From: Aequorivita sp.
Lineage (GTDB): Bacteria > Bacteroidota > Bacteroidia > Flavobacteriales > Flavobacteriaceae
NCBI GenBank assembly: GCA_030690315.1
Contig: JAUYGY010000047.1
Span: 1 to 44,778 of the forward strand
Direction of reading: 5' to 3'
DNA: 44,778 bases
In this document: one piece after another, positions 31,725 to 39,941 of the stretch
Layout of the letters: every line of letters begins with the position of its first letter
Numbering within the stretch: position 1 is the first letter of the stretch
The notes under the pieces: generated by a model
What the model was told of the DNA's origin: nothing
The model's database searches: none
Seen by the model: the letters and a program-made list of their open reading frames with translations, nothing else
Position numbers and translations under genes: made by a program

Positions 31725-32891
31725 TTGAAAACCATAACCCGCACCGTTTGGATCCTCTCTCTCGTCAGTCTGTTTACAGATATGGCCAGCGAAATGCTCT
31801 ATCCCATTATGCCCATCTACCTCAAAAGCATAGGGTTTTCCATTCTTTTGATAGGGATTTTGGAAGGAATGGTGGAAGCTGTTGCGGGTCTCAGCAAAGG
31901 TTATTTCGGTCAACTTAGTGATAGTAAGGCAAAACGCGCACCTTTTGTGCAACTCGGGTATGCCCTTAGCGCCATTTCAAAACCGATGATGGCGTTCTTT
32001 GTTTATCCGCTTTGGATTTTCTTCGTAAGAACCACAGACCGATTGGGAAAAGGCATACGCACCGGCGCCCGCGATGCCATGCTTTCGGCAGAAACAACAA
32101 AAGAGAACAAAGGAAAAGTTTTCGGCTTCCACCGCTCCATGGATACCTTTGGCGCCGTCCTCGGTCCTGCCCTCGCACTTATCTATTTGTATTTCTATCC
32201 GGAGGATTATATCAATTTATTTTATATTGCCTTTATTCCCGGGGTATTGGCAGTAATTGCATCCTTTCTTCTGAAGGACAAAAAAGCTGAAACAATTTCC
32301 AAAAAGAAAAAAATAAATTTCTTTTCCTTTATTAACTATTGGAAACAAAGCTCGCCCGAATATAGAAAAGTAGTTCTCGGGCTTTTGTTTTTCGCCCTCT
32401 TCAACAGCAGCGATGTTTTTCTTTTATTGAAAGCCAAAGACGCCGGATTGGACGACACTTGGGTTATAGGTATCTACATTTTTTATAATTTAATTTATGC
32501 TTTAACCGCTTTCCCCTTGGGAAGTATTGCAGATAAAATTGGGCTTAAAAAAATGTTCGTCTTCGGATTAATTATTTTCAGTTTGGTTTACTTCGGAATG
32601 GGTGTAACAACAAACCTATATTTAATTATCGGCCTTTTCCTCGGCTACGGAATTTACGCCGCCGCCACCGAAGGTATTTCCAAAGCGTGGATCACTAATA
32701 TTTCCAAAGATGAAAATACCGCTACTGCGGTTGGAACTTATTCCGCTTTCCAAAGTATTGTCGCAATGATAGCCAGCGTTGTGGCAGGGTTATTATGGTT
32801 TTACTTCGGAGCAAATATTACATTTTTAGTTACAGCAATGGCAACTATTTTCGTTATAATTTATTTTCTTCAATTAAAACTTTCAGCATAA
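31725..32891 (+). CDS. Major facilitator superfamily transporter, TTG start
   Basis: 388 residues with about twelve membrane segments. Family blocks: SLFTDMASEMLYPIMPIYL, YFGQLSDSKAKRAPFVQ, FVRTTDRLGKGIRTGARDAM and the second-half GSIADKIGLKKM. The substrate is not evident. No ATG fits: the frame opens at 31695 and the start must be the TTG at 31725 (KTITRTVWIL follows), because the first ATG at 31782 would remove half of the first helix. It follows the T9SS gene by 35 bases and is probably its own unit. Confidence 0.9.
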   Translation: MKTITRTVWILSLVSLFTDMASEMLYPIMPIYLKSIGFSILLIGILEGMVEAVAGLSKGYFGQLSDSKAKRAPFVQLGYALSAISKPMMAFFVYPLWIFFVRTTDRLGKGIRTGARDAMLSAETTKENKGKVFGFHRSMDTFGAVLGPALALIYLYFYPEDYINLFYIAFIPGVLAVIASFLLKDKKAETISKKKKINFFSFINYWKQSSPEYRKVVLGLLFFALFNSSDVFLLLKAKDAGLDDTWVIGIYIFYNLIYALTAFPLGSIADKIGLKKMFVFGLIIFSLVYFGMGVTTNLYLIIGLFLGYGIYAAATEGISKAWITNISKDENTATAVGTYSAFQSIVAMIASVVAGLLWFYFGANITFLVTAMATIFVIIYFLQLKLSA

Positions 32892-32911
32892 AACTTAAAG
32901 CTTTCATCGTA

Positions 32912-32946
32912 AAACTTCAAACTTTAAACTTTCAACTTTAAACTAA
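32912..32946. repeat. Heptamer tandem array (AAACTTT), five units
   Basis: Five 7-bp units of consensus AAACTTT directly upstream of the pheT -7 box. Confidence 0.75.
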
Positions 32947-32950
32947 ATAG

Positions 32951-32958
32951 TATCTTTG
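32951..32958 (+). promoter_or_regulatory. -7 promoter element of pheT
   Basis: TATCTTTG matches TAnnTTTG and lies 23 bases before the ATG at 32982. No T-box or leader peptide is evident. Confidence 0.6.
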
Positions 32959-32981
32959 CCCACTGTTAAGAATTTACACCT

Positions 32982-35408
32982 ATGACGATTTCATACAACT
33001 GGCTAAAACAATTCATCAACCTCCCGTGGGACGCCGATAAAACTGGCGAATTATTGACAGACCTCGGTCTTGAAGTAGAGGGAATTGAAGATTTTTCCCC
33101 CGTAAAAGGCGGCTTGGAAGGCGTTGTGGTTGGCCACGTTTTGGAATGTGTACAGCACTCAAATGCAGACCGACTTAAAGTTACAAAAGTTGACATAGGC
33201 TCTGGGGAAACAATACAAATAGTTTGCGGCGCGCCAAACGTAGCCGTAGGCCAAAAAGTTCCGGTAGCCACAATTGGCACCACACTTTACGATGCCGAAG
33301 GAAAACCTTGGCAGATAAATAAAGGCAAAATCCGTGGCGAAGAAAGCGAAGGAATGATTTGTGCCGAAGATGAACTGGGTCTGGGAAAATCACACGACGG
33401 CATTATGGTTTTGGACGGAAAGCTTAAACCAGGAACCTCTTTAGCCAAGGTATTGGAAATTGAAAACGACAAAGTTTTTGAAATAGGATTGACCCCAAAC
33501 CGTTCCGACGCGATGAGCCACTGGGGCGTTGCGCGCGATTTGAAAGCTGGTTTGCTTCACAAAAGCATTTCCGCAAAATTGAATACACCATCATCCAGCA
33601 GTTTCAGAGTTGACAATCGTACCCTGAAAATTCCAGTTAAAGTTGAAGATCCAACACTCGCACCTCGTTATTGTGGCATCACAATAAGCAATATAAAAGT
33701 TGGGCCATCTCCTGCTTGGCTTCAAAACAGATTAAAATCCATTGGGCTTTCGCCAATAAATAATATTGTGGACGTCACCAATTATGTGCTTCACGAACTT
33801 GGCCAACCGCTACACGCTTTTGATGCTGCAAAAATTTCCGGTAATACCGTGAATGTAAAAACATTGCCCGCAGGAACAAAATTTACAACATTGGATGGCA
33901 TTGAACGCGAACTGCACGAAGATGATCTAATGATCTGCGATGCCGAAAAACCGATGTGCATCGCCGGCGTTTTTGGAGGAATAAATAGTGGGGTAACTGA
34001 AGAAACCACAAGCATTTTCTTGGAAAGCGCATACTTCAACCCAGTGAACATTCGTAAAACAGCAAAACGCCACAGCTTGAGCACCGATGCTTCCTTCCGT
34101 TTTGAAAGAGGAATTGATCCAAACATAGCAGATTACGCACTTCGGTATGCTTCCATTTTAATTATTCAAGTGGCGGGTGGACAAATAACCAGCGACTTGG
34201 TTGATATTTATCCCAAGAAAGTTGATGACCACCAAGTATTTTTGAATTTTGAAAAGGCAAACAATCTTATTGGAGAGGAAATACCAAAGGAAACTATAAA
34301 GGAAATTCTCACTTCACTTGAAATGAAGATCAATAACGTAACTGAAACGGGCATAGGAATGACAATACCTGCCTATCGAAACGATGTTACCCGAGATGTT
34401 GACGTAATTGAAGAAATTCTGCGTGTATATGGATATAACAATATAAAGTTCACCCAAAAGTTGAATGCTTCCATTTCTGCAGTTTTACCGGGTGAAGATT
34501 ATGATGTGCAAAACAAAACCGCGTCACAGTTAACGGCGCTAGGTTTTCACGAAATGTTGAATAACTCGCTAACAACACCAAAATATAGCTCTTTAAGCGA
34601 TTCCATAAAAGAAAACTATAACGTTACAATGTTGAACCCTTTGAGTCATGATCTTTCCGTAATGCGGCAATCTATGCTATTTTCGGGTTTGGAAGCCATT
34701 TCTTATAACAACAACCGGAAGAAAAACGATTTAAAATTGTTTGAATTTGGAAAGACATACCACAACTTTCCTGGCGGAAGAACGGAAACCAAACATCTTT
34801 CACTATTTATCACTGGCTTAAAGCTTGAAGGTAATTGGGCAATTCCGGATGCCAAGAGCAATTTCTTCTTTGGAAAAGGAACCGTCGCCGCAATAATGGC
34901 ACGCCTTGGATTTGATACATATACCGAAGAAACAAGCGATAATGATATTTTTTCTGAAGCAGTCGCCTTCAAAAGAAACAAAGAAACGATTGTGGAATTT
35001 GGAATTGTAAAGAAGAAAATAACAACCGCACTGGATGTTGACGCAGAAGTTTTCTACGCAGATTTTCATTGGGATAATGTGTTGAAGCAAATTTCTACCA
35101 ATAGTTTCAAATTGAAGCCTATTGCCAAATTTCCAGCTGCCCAAAGGGATTTTGCACTTTTGGTGGACAATTCAGTTAGCTTTGGGGCACTTCGCGATGC
35201 TGCGCTTTCAACAGAGAAGAAGTTACTTAAAACCGTCAATCTTTTTGATGTTTACAAAGGCGAAAACCTGCCCGAAGGGAAAAAAAGTTACGCCCTAACT
35301 TTCACCATTCAAGATGAAGAAAAAACATTGACCGACAAACAGATCGAAAAAATAATGGGGAAACTACAAGAAAAATTTGAAACAGATTTTGGCGCCGTGC
35401 TGCGGTAA
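32982..35408 (+). CDS. pheT: Phenylalanine-tRNA ligase beta subunit
   Basis: 808 residues. It pairs with PheS to charge tRNA-Phe. Domains in order: tRNA-binding EMAP-like domain (about 40-150, VVGHVLECVQHSNADRL, QIVCGAPNV), B3/B4 editing domain (about 210-390, INNIVDVTNYVLHELGQPLHAFD in part), B5 (about 400-480), catalytic-like core (about 490-690), and C-terminal ferredoxin-fold anticodon domain (about 714-808, KFPAAQRDFALLVD, EGKKSYALTFTIQDEEKTL). Length is normal. pheS is not in the window. A bidirectional terminator follows. Confidence 0.97.
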   Translation: MTISYNWLKQFINLPWDADKTGELLTDLGLEVEGIEDFSPVKGGLEGVVVGHVLECVQHSNADRLKVTKVDIGSGETIQIVCGAPNVAVGQKVPVATIGTTLYDAEGKPWQINKGKIRGEESEGMICAEDELGLGKSHDGIMVLDGKLKPGTSLAKVLEIENDKVFEIGLTPNRSDAMSHWGVARDLKAGLLHKSISAKLNTPSSSSFRVDNRTLKIPVKVEDPTLAPRYCGITISNIKVGPSPAWLQNRLKSIGLSPINNIVDVTNYVLHELGQPLHAFDAAKISGNTVNVKTLPAGTKFTTLDGIERELHEDDLMICDAEKPMCIAGVFGGINSGVTEETTSIFLESAYFNPVNIRKTAKRHSLSTDASFRFERGIDPNIADYALRYASILIIQVAGGQITSDLVDIYPKKVDDHQVFLNFEKANNLIGEEIPKETIKEILTSLEMKINNVTETGIGMTIPAYRNDVTRDVDVIEEILRVYGYNNIKFTQKLNASISAVLPGEDYDVQNKTASQLTALGFHEMLNNSLTTPKYSSLSDSIKENYNVTMLNPLSHDLSVMRQSMLFSGLEAISYNNNRKKNDLKLFEFGKTYHNFPGGRTETKHLSLFITGLKLEGNWAIPDAKSNFFFGKGTVAAIMARLGFDTYTEETSDNDIFSEAVAFKRNKETIVEFGIVKKKITTALDVDAEVFYADFHWDNVLKQISTNSFKLKPIAKFPAAQRDFALLVDNSVSFGALRDAALSTEKKLLKTVNLFDVYKGENLPEGKKSYALTFTIQDEEKTLTDKQIEKIMGKLQEKFETDFGAVLR

Positions 35409-35423
35409 AAGAATATTTCAAAA

Positions 35424-35452
35424 AAAACAGCGACTTAAATAGTCGCTGTTTT
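35424..35452. terminator. Bidirectional terminator between pheT and the fasciclin gene
   Basis: Perfect 12-bp arms AAAACAGCGACT (35424-35435) and AGTCGCTGTTTT (35441-35452), loop TAAAT. Confidence 0.9.
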
Positions 35453-35484
35453 CATTTTCAATAATTTGGTGTTATTGGGGCAAA

Positions 35485-36063
35485 TTATCTTGGTAATACA
35501 ACGCTGTCAATTACATGGATTACACCGTTTGATTGGTTAACATCTGCAATAGTTACCGTGGCCATTCCACCGTTTTCGTCCATAATCACTACTTTTTTTC
35601 CCTTCATCATCGCGGTTAAAGTTCCACCGCTCACGGTTTTATAGCTTGCTTTTCCGTTTCCATTTTTAATGTCCTTCATTATTTGTGCAGCGCTTTGTTT
35701 TCCGGCAACTACATGATAGGTAAGAATACTTTGCAATTTTGCTTTGTTTTCAGGCATTAATAATGTTTCCACAGTTCCTTTTGGAAGCTTTTCAAATGCA
35801 GCATTGGTTGGAGCGAAAACTGTAAATGGGCCTTCACTTTGGAGGGTTTCAACCAAATCTGCTGCCTTAACCGCTGCAACGAGTGTAGTGTGATCTTTTG
35901 AATTAACTGCGTTTTCAACAATGTTTTTGCTTGGATACATTTCGGCTCCTCCAACCATTACTGTTTTTTCATCATTCATCATTTTGCTCTGTGCAAATAT
36001 TGTTGTTGATCCAGCCAAAAGGGCAATTGAAAATAATACTGCTGTAAAGATTTTTGATTTCAT
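35485..36063 (-). CDS. Secreted fasciclin-domain protein
   Basis: 192 residues: signal peptide ending TTIFAQ, then one FAS1 domain (about 50-190) with the H1 motif GPFTVFAPTNAAFEKLP, the Y-H box ILTYHVVAGK and the final NGVIHVIDSVVLPR. FAS1 domains mediate adhesion or matrix contacts; the role here is unknown. No T9SS tail. It precedes a strong terminator-separated paralogue (36167-36742) that is transcribed toward it. Confidence 0.93.
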   Translation of the reverse strand: MKSKIFTAVLFSIALLAGSTTIFAQSKMMNDEKTVMVGGAEMYPSKNIVENAVNSKDHTTLVAAVKAADLVETLQSEGPFTVFAPTNAAFEKLPKGTVETLLMPENKAKLQSILTYHVVAGKQSAAQIMKDIKNGNGKASYKTVSGGTLTAMMKGKKVVIMDENGGMATVTIADVNQSNGVIHVIDSVVLPR

Positions 36064-36102
36064 AAAAGTGTGTTTTAGTTTTTGTTTATGTGGTTATAAA
36101 CG

Positions 36103-36140
36103 AAAGTCCGGAAACTGCGGTTTTGCAGTTTCCGGACTTT
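36103..36140. terminator. Strong hairpin between the two fasciclin genes
   Basis: Perfect 16-bp arms (36103-36118 and 36125-36140, AAAGTCCGGAAACTGC and its complement) with loop GGTTTT. On the minus strand it ends the upstream fasciclin gene; it is GC-rich and flanked by A and T. Confidence 0.88.
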
Positions 36141-36166
36141 ATGATTTTTTTAACTTAAACCACTTC

Positions 36167-36742
36167 TTATCCCGAAGGAGAAAAAATAATTCCATCAATT
36201 ATATGAAAAAACCCATTTTTATGATAAAAATCTGGCGCTATTATTCTTGCAGTATGGTTATTTTTATCAGCCAAAACAAGTTGTCCGGCCTCCTCCCGTA
36301 TTTCCAATCTTTGCCCTTCAACTGTAGTTAAATAGGCTTTTCCGCCATTTTTTTCAACAGCAGTTTTAAGGCTGTGGCTATCCAATCTACCTGGCACGGC
36401 CAAATACGTTATTATTGAATTCACCAATTTAGTATTCCCCAAAATTGAATCTCTACTCTTTTTGGGCAAATTCAAAAAAGACTCATCGGCCAAAGCGAAA
36501 ATCGTTATCATTTCTTGGCGTTCCAGCGTTTTCCGCAACGCATCGTTTTTTAATATTTTCGCAAGAATGGTAAAGTCTGAAGCTTCCTCAATATTTTCAA
36601 AAAAGCTTTTACTTGAAGTGAAATTGCTTTCGCCCAACACTTTGGAAACCTCCGCATTTTTGGTTGAAATGTATTTTTGTGCTGAAACGGTAGCTCCAAA
36701 GCAAATCATAAAAAGGAACAGAAATGTATTTTTGATTAACAT
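36167..36742 (-). CDS. Diverged fasciclin-domain protein
   Basis: 191 residues from the ATG at 36742 (MLIKNTFLFLFMICFGATVS, signal peptide); an in-frame ATG at 36814 adds a Cys/Tyr-rich run without support. One FAS1 domain is recognisable but altered: ITIFALADESFLNLP in place of the usual FAPTNxAF, IITYLAVPGRL in place of the YHV box, and GFFHIIDGIIF at the end. A tandem paralogue of the gene at 35485. Secreted; role unknown. Confidence 0.85.
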   Translation of the reverse strand: MLIKNTFLFLFMICFGATVSAQKYISTKNAEVSKVLGESNFTSSKSFFENIEEASDFTILAKILKNDALRKTLERQEMITIFALADESFLNLPKKSRDSILGNTKLVNSIITYLAVPGRLDSHSLKTAVEKNGGKAYLTTVEGQRLEIREEAGQLVLADKNNHTARIIAPDFYHKNGFFHIIDGIIFSPSG

Positions 36743-36898
36743 AAAAAAGTATTTAAGATTGTAAATATAACAAATACAACGGCAATAATGTTTTAAACGC
36801 AGAAACCACTTCAATATTTAAAATTTCATTCAAACTATGTTAAATAGTTGTTTTGAAAAATTGTAGGGTGTAAATTTAATTTCCGAAAAATTTCAAGT

Positions 36899-37615
36899 AT
36901 GTTTTCCAAGACCAATATTGAAAAACAGTTGCTAAAATACCGTTCCAAAAGAATTGACGAGCATTTTATTATGGAAGAAGTGCAGCGCATCTTTTCAGAA
37001 AATGAAAAACAGCGCGCCGAAATTGTTTCAGCGTTATCGAAAAATTCGATTGATATTGGCAATGATTTTAATTTTGAAAAGCTAAATACGGAACATATTT
37101 TTCATATTGAAGACATTAAAAAACTTTGTATCACTTATAGGCTTCGCTTCTTAGATTCCCATTTTTTTAAAGGAAATTTTCCCGAAGAAGCCATTTCCGA
37201 AATAAGAAAACTTGAAAATGAACATCAAGTTTCTTTAAAAAACTTCAAAATTATAGCACCTGCAAAACTTTTAAAGCTGGAAAATGCAGACGATCCTTTA
37301 CTTTTTGCACCTATGGGAAATGATTATTATTATTTGATACACAAATGGGGAAATGATTTGCATCCTTTCCGAAGATTGCTAATGTGGCCTTATAAAAATT
37401 TTGAGAATTTGGTTTTTACCGTTGCCATGCTCAGTGTTTTGATTACCGTTCTAGTGCCAATGCATTGGTTCTCCCCAAATCCTGGAATTGGGGAATATTT
37501 GTTTTTAGCACTTTTCATTTTTAAAGGCGCTGGCGGATTCGTAATTTTTTATGGTTTTTCAAAAGGGAAAGATTTTAATGGGGCTATTTGGAACAGTAAA
37601 TATTATAATGCGTGA
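36899..37615 (+). CDS. Unknown membrane protein next to the DUF2007 pair
   Basis: 238 residues starting MFSKTNIEKQLLKYRSKRID. The first 150 are soluble and charged, with helices (EEVQRIFSENEKQRAEIVSAL) and a KNFKIIAPAKLLKLENADDP block; two membrane segments follow (about 168-188 and 200-220). I do not recognise a family. It is transcribed toward the two DUF2007 genes 66 bases downstream and may belong with them. No signal peptide, so the long N-terminal part is probably cytoplasmic. Confidence 0.65.
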   Translation: MFSKTNIEKQLLKYRSKRIDEHFIMEEVQRIFSENEKQRAEIVSALSKNSIDIGNDFNFEKLNTEHIFHIEDIKKLCITYRLRFLDSHFFKGNFPEEAISEIRKLENEHQVSLKNFKIIAPAKLLKLENADDPLLFAPMGNDYYYLIHKWGNDLHPFRRLLMWPYKNFENLVFTVAMLSVLITVLVPMHWFSPNPGIGEYLFLALFIFKGAGGFVIFYGFSKGKDFNGAIWNSKYYNA

Positions 37616-37680
37616 TTTAGTAGTGAATAGTGAAAAAATCTAAAAATCTAATGATCCAACAATCAAAAAATCTAAAAAAT

Positions 37681-37923
37681 ATGTCAGAAAACACAGAAGA
37701 AACAGTTCGAATATACACCGGTTCAGATATTATGGCCGAAGCCCTTGTGGGAAGATTGGAAGAAATAAATATCTCCCCTATCCTTCGAGACGATCAGCAA
37801 AGTGGAGTTATGTTTGGCTCAGGAAATAAATTTGATGATCAGGTACGCATTTTTGTTCGAAAGGACGAACTTGCCCTTGCCCAACCAATTGTTGATGCTT
37901 TTTTGAAAGAAATAGAAGAATAA
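37681..37923 (+). CDS. DUF2007 protein (putative signal-transducing family), first copy
   Basis: 80 residues from the ATG at 37681 (MSENTEETVRIYTGS); an ATG at 37630 would add residues encoded by low-complexity AAAAATCT repeats. Pattern: VRIYTGSDIMAEALVGRLEE, SPILRDDQQSG, VRIFVRKDELALAQPIVDAFL (each typical of DUF2007, a ferredoxin-like fold). Function unknown. Two bases in the next gene region separate it from a paralogue, so both are cotranscribed. Confidence 0.85.
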   Translation: MSENTEETVRIYTGSDIMAEALVGRLEEINISPILRDDQQSGVMFGSGNKFDDQVRIFVRKDELALAQPIVDAFLKEIEE

Positions 37924-37927
37924 ATTT

Positions 37928-38161
37928 ATGTCTGAAACAACCAGAATTTACACCGGCCCAACGCTAATCGCAAAAGGTTTGGTAGCTCGTCTCAATGAAA
38001 TTGGTATCAGCCCTATTGAAAGGAACGATCACGACAGTAGTGTAAGAGCGGGTTTCGCGATGAGCATTGCGAACCAAACGATGATTTTCATAAGAAAAGA
38101 TGAAATGGAAAAAGCACAACCTATAATCGATGAGTTTTTAAATGAAATAGGCGACCATTAA
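37928..38161 (+). CDS. DUF2007 protein, second copy
   Basis: 77 residues, paralogue of the preceding gene: TTRIYTGPTLIAKGLVARLNE, SPIERNDHDSS, TMIFIRKDEMEKAQPIIDEFL. It starts 4 bases after the stop of the first copy. The middle loop differs (VRAGFAMSIANQ against MFGSGNKFDDQ). Its last codons form the left arm of the terminator. Confidence 0.85.
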   Translation: MSETTRIYTGPTLIAKGLVARLNEIGISPIERNDHDSSVRAGFAMSIANQTMIFIRKDEMEKAQPIIDEFLNEIGDH

Positions 38162-38176
38162 ACGGGTCGCCTATTT
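38145..38176. terminator. Bidirectional terminator overlapping the second DUF2007 stop
   Basis: Perfect 12-bp arms AAATAGGCGACC (38145-38156) and GGTCGCCTATTT (38165-38176), followed by T's to 38178; shared with the converging ABC-F gene. Confidence 0.88.
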
Positions 38177-38178
38177 TT

Positions 38179-39804
38179 TTATACATTTACAGCATACATT
38201 TTATCGCGGAGTTCGCGGATTTTCTTATCGTCCATATATTCGTCAAAAGTCATATAACGGTCTATTGCCCCGTTTGGAGTTAACTCAATAACCCGAGTTC
38301 CAACTGTCTGTGCAAATTCGTGATCGTGGGTTGTGAACAACACAGTTCCCTTAAAATTTTTCAATGAGTTGTTGAACGCTGTAATTGATTCCAAGTCTAA
38401 ATGGTTTGTTGGTTCGTCCAGCATCAACACGTTTGCGCGAAGCATCATCATACGGCTTAACATACATCTCACTTTTTCGCCTCCAGAAAGTACGTTGCTT
38501 TTTTTCAACGCTTCTTCGCCACTGAAAAGCATTTTCCCCAAAAACCCACGAAGGAATACTTCTTCGCGTTCTTCTTCGGTTTTTGCATACTGGCGCAACC
38601 AATCTACCAATGATAAATTATTTTTGAAGAATTCTTCATTATCGAGCGGCAAATAACTTTGATTTGTAGTAATTCCCCATTGAAAAGAACCAGAAGTTGG
38701 CTTTAAATGGCCATTCAAAATTTCATAAAAAGCAGTGGCAGCCCTTGAATCTCTGGAATAGATAACCACTTTATCACCCTTCGCCAAATTTATATCCACA
38801 TTTTTGAAAAGCACTTCACCATCTATGGCACTTGAAAGATTTTCAACATTCAAAATTTGATCGCCAGCCTCGCGCTCGCGCTCAAAGATGATTGCTGGAT
38901 AGCGGCGGCTTGATGGCTGTATTTCTTCAACATTCAATTTTTCAAGCATTTTTTTACGGGAAGTTGCTTGCTTGCTTTTTGCCACGTTTGCGCTGAAACG
39001 CATAATAAATTCCTGTAGTTCTTTGCGTTTTTCGTCAGCCTTTTTGTTTTGTTGTGCACGCTGGCGCGCTGCCAACTGGCTACTTTCGTACCAAAAAGTA
39101 TAGTTGCCGCTGTAATGGTTTACTTTTCCAAAATCAATATCGCTGATGTGCGTACATACTGAATCTAAAAAGTGACGGTCGTGGGAAACCACAATTACAC
39201 AATTGTCATAATTTGCCAAAAAGTTTTCCAACCAATTGATGGTTTCGTAATCCAAATCGTTGGTGGGCTCATCCATAATAAGCACATCCGGGTTTCCAAA
39301 AAGGGCTTGTGCCAAAAGCACGCGAACTTTTTGTTTTCCGTCCAAATCTTTCATCAACATATAATGAAGACTTTCATCAATGCCGAGATTTGAAAGCATC
39401 GCGGCAGCATCACTATCAGCGTTCCAGCCGTTCATTTCTTCAAAAGCAACCTGAAGTTCGCCTATCTTTTCAGCGTTTGCGTCTGTGTAATCTTCGTAAA
39501 GTTTATCTATTTGGGTTTTTATGGAAAATAATTCCTTATTGCCACGCACTACTGTTTCCAGCACATTAAAATCATCATAGGCATTGTGATTCTGCTCAAG
39601 CACAGACATACGTTTTCCTTTTTCCAAATGCACATGGCCAGAGGTAGGATCTTGTTTGCCAGAAATAATTTTCAACAAAGTGGATTTTCCGGCGCCGTTA
39701 GCACCAATAATTCCATAAATATTTCCTGTATGGAATTGCGTGCTCACCTCATCGAACAACACGCGTTTCCCAAACTGAACCGAAAGGTTTGAAACTGAAA
39801 GCAT
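38179..39804 (-). CDS. ABC-F family ATPase, YbiT-like, with one degenerate ATP site
   Basis: 541 residues from MLSVSNLSVQFGK (ATG 39804; the ATG at 39825 lies inside the -7 box). Two ABC domains without membrane parts: domain 1 has Walker A GANGAGKST (34-42) and Walker B IMDEPTNDLD but DLDGKQKVR (from D155) in place of LSGGQ; domain 2 has YSRDSRAATA (349-358) in place of Walker A but an intact LSGGE (439-443) and LMLDEPTNHLD. A linker with basic helices (about 245-305) separates them. ABC-F proteins act on ribosomes. Pairing across the dimer leaves one intact and one dead ATP site. Confidence 0.92.
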   Translation of the reverse strand: MLSVSNLSVQFGKRVLFDEVSTQFHTGNIYGIIGANGAGKSTLLKIISGKQDPTSGHVHLEKGKRMSVLEQNHNAYDDFNVLETVVRGNKELFSIKTQIDKLYEDYTDANAEKIGELQVAFEEMNGWNADSDAAAMLSNLGIDESLHYMLMKDLDGKQKVRVLLAQALFGNPDVLIMDEPTNDLDYETINWLENFLANYDNCVIVVSHDRHFLDSVCTHISDIDFGKVNHYSGNYTFWYESSQLAARQRAQQNKKADEKRKELQEFIMRFSANVAKSKQATSRKKMLEKLNVEEIQPSSRRYPAIIFEREREAGDQILNVENLSSAIDGEVLFKNVDINLAKGDKVVIYSRDSRAATAFYEILNGHLKPTSGSFQWGITTNQSYLPLDNEEFFKNNLSLVDWLRQYAKTEEEREEVFLRGFLGKMLFSGEEALKKSNVLSGGEKVRCMLSRMMMLRANVLMLDEPTNHLDLESITAFNNSLKNFKGTVLFTTHDHEFAQTVGTRVIELTPNGAIDRYMTFDEYMDDKKIRELRDKMYAVNV

Positions 39805-39822
39805 AAAATTTTGAATTTTGCG

Positions 39823-39830
39823 CAAAAGTA
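39823..39830 (-). promoter_or_regulatory. -7 promoter element of the ABC-F gene
   Basis: TACTTTTG on the minus strand matches TAnnTTTG; the ATG at 39804 is 18 bases further on. Confidence 0.6.
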
Positions 39831-39914
39831 GCCATTTAAGTCACACGCCGAAAATATTAACGTTTTAAAAATCCTTTTAACTACCATTTAACAAAATGCC
39901 GCAAATACCTCGGC

Positions 39915-39922
39915 TACATTTG
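39915..39922 (+). promoter_or_regulatory. -7 promoter element of the thioredoxin-fold lipoprotein gene
   Basis: TACATTTG matches TAnnTTTG, 19 bases before the GTG at 39942. Confidence 0.55.
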
Positions 39923-39941
39923 TTGATTATCTTAAATAACA

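Noticed and set aside
36743..36814. Earlier start of the second fasciclin gene
   Set aside because: The extra residues precede a perfect signal peptide and have no support.
39805..39825. Earlier start of the ABC-F gene
   Set aside because: This ATG overlaps the -7 box at 39823-39830, so it would not be transcribed.
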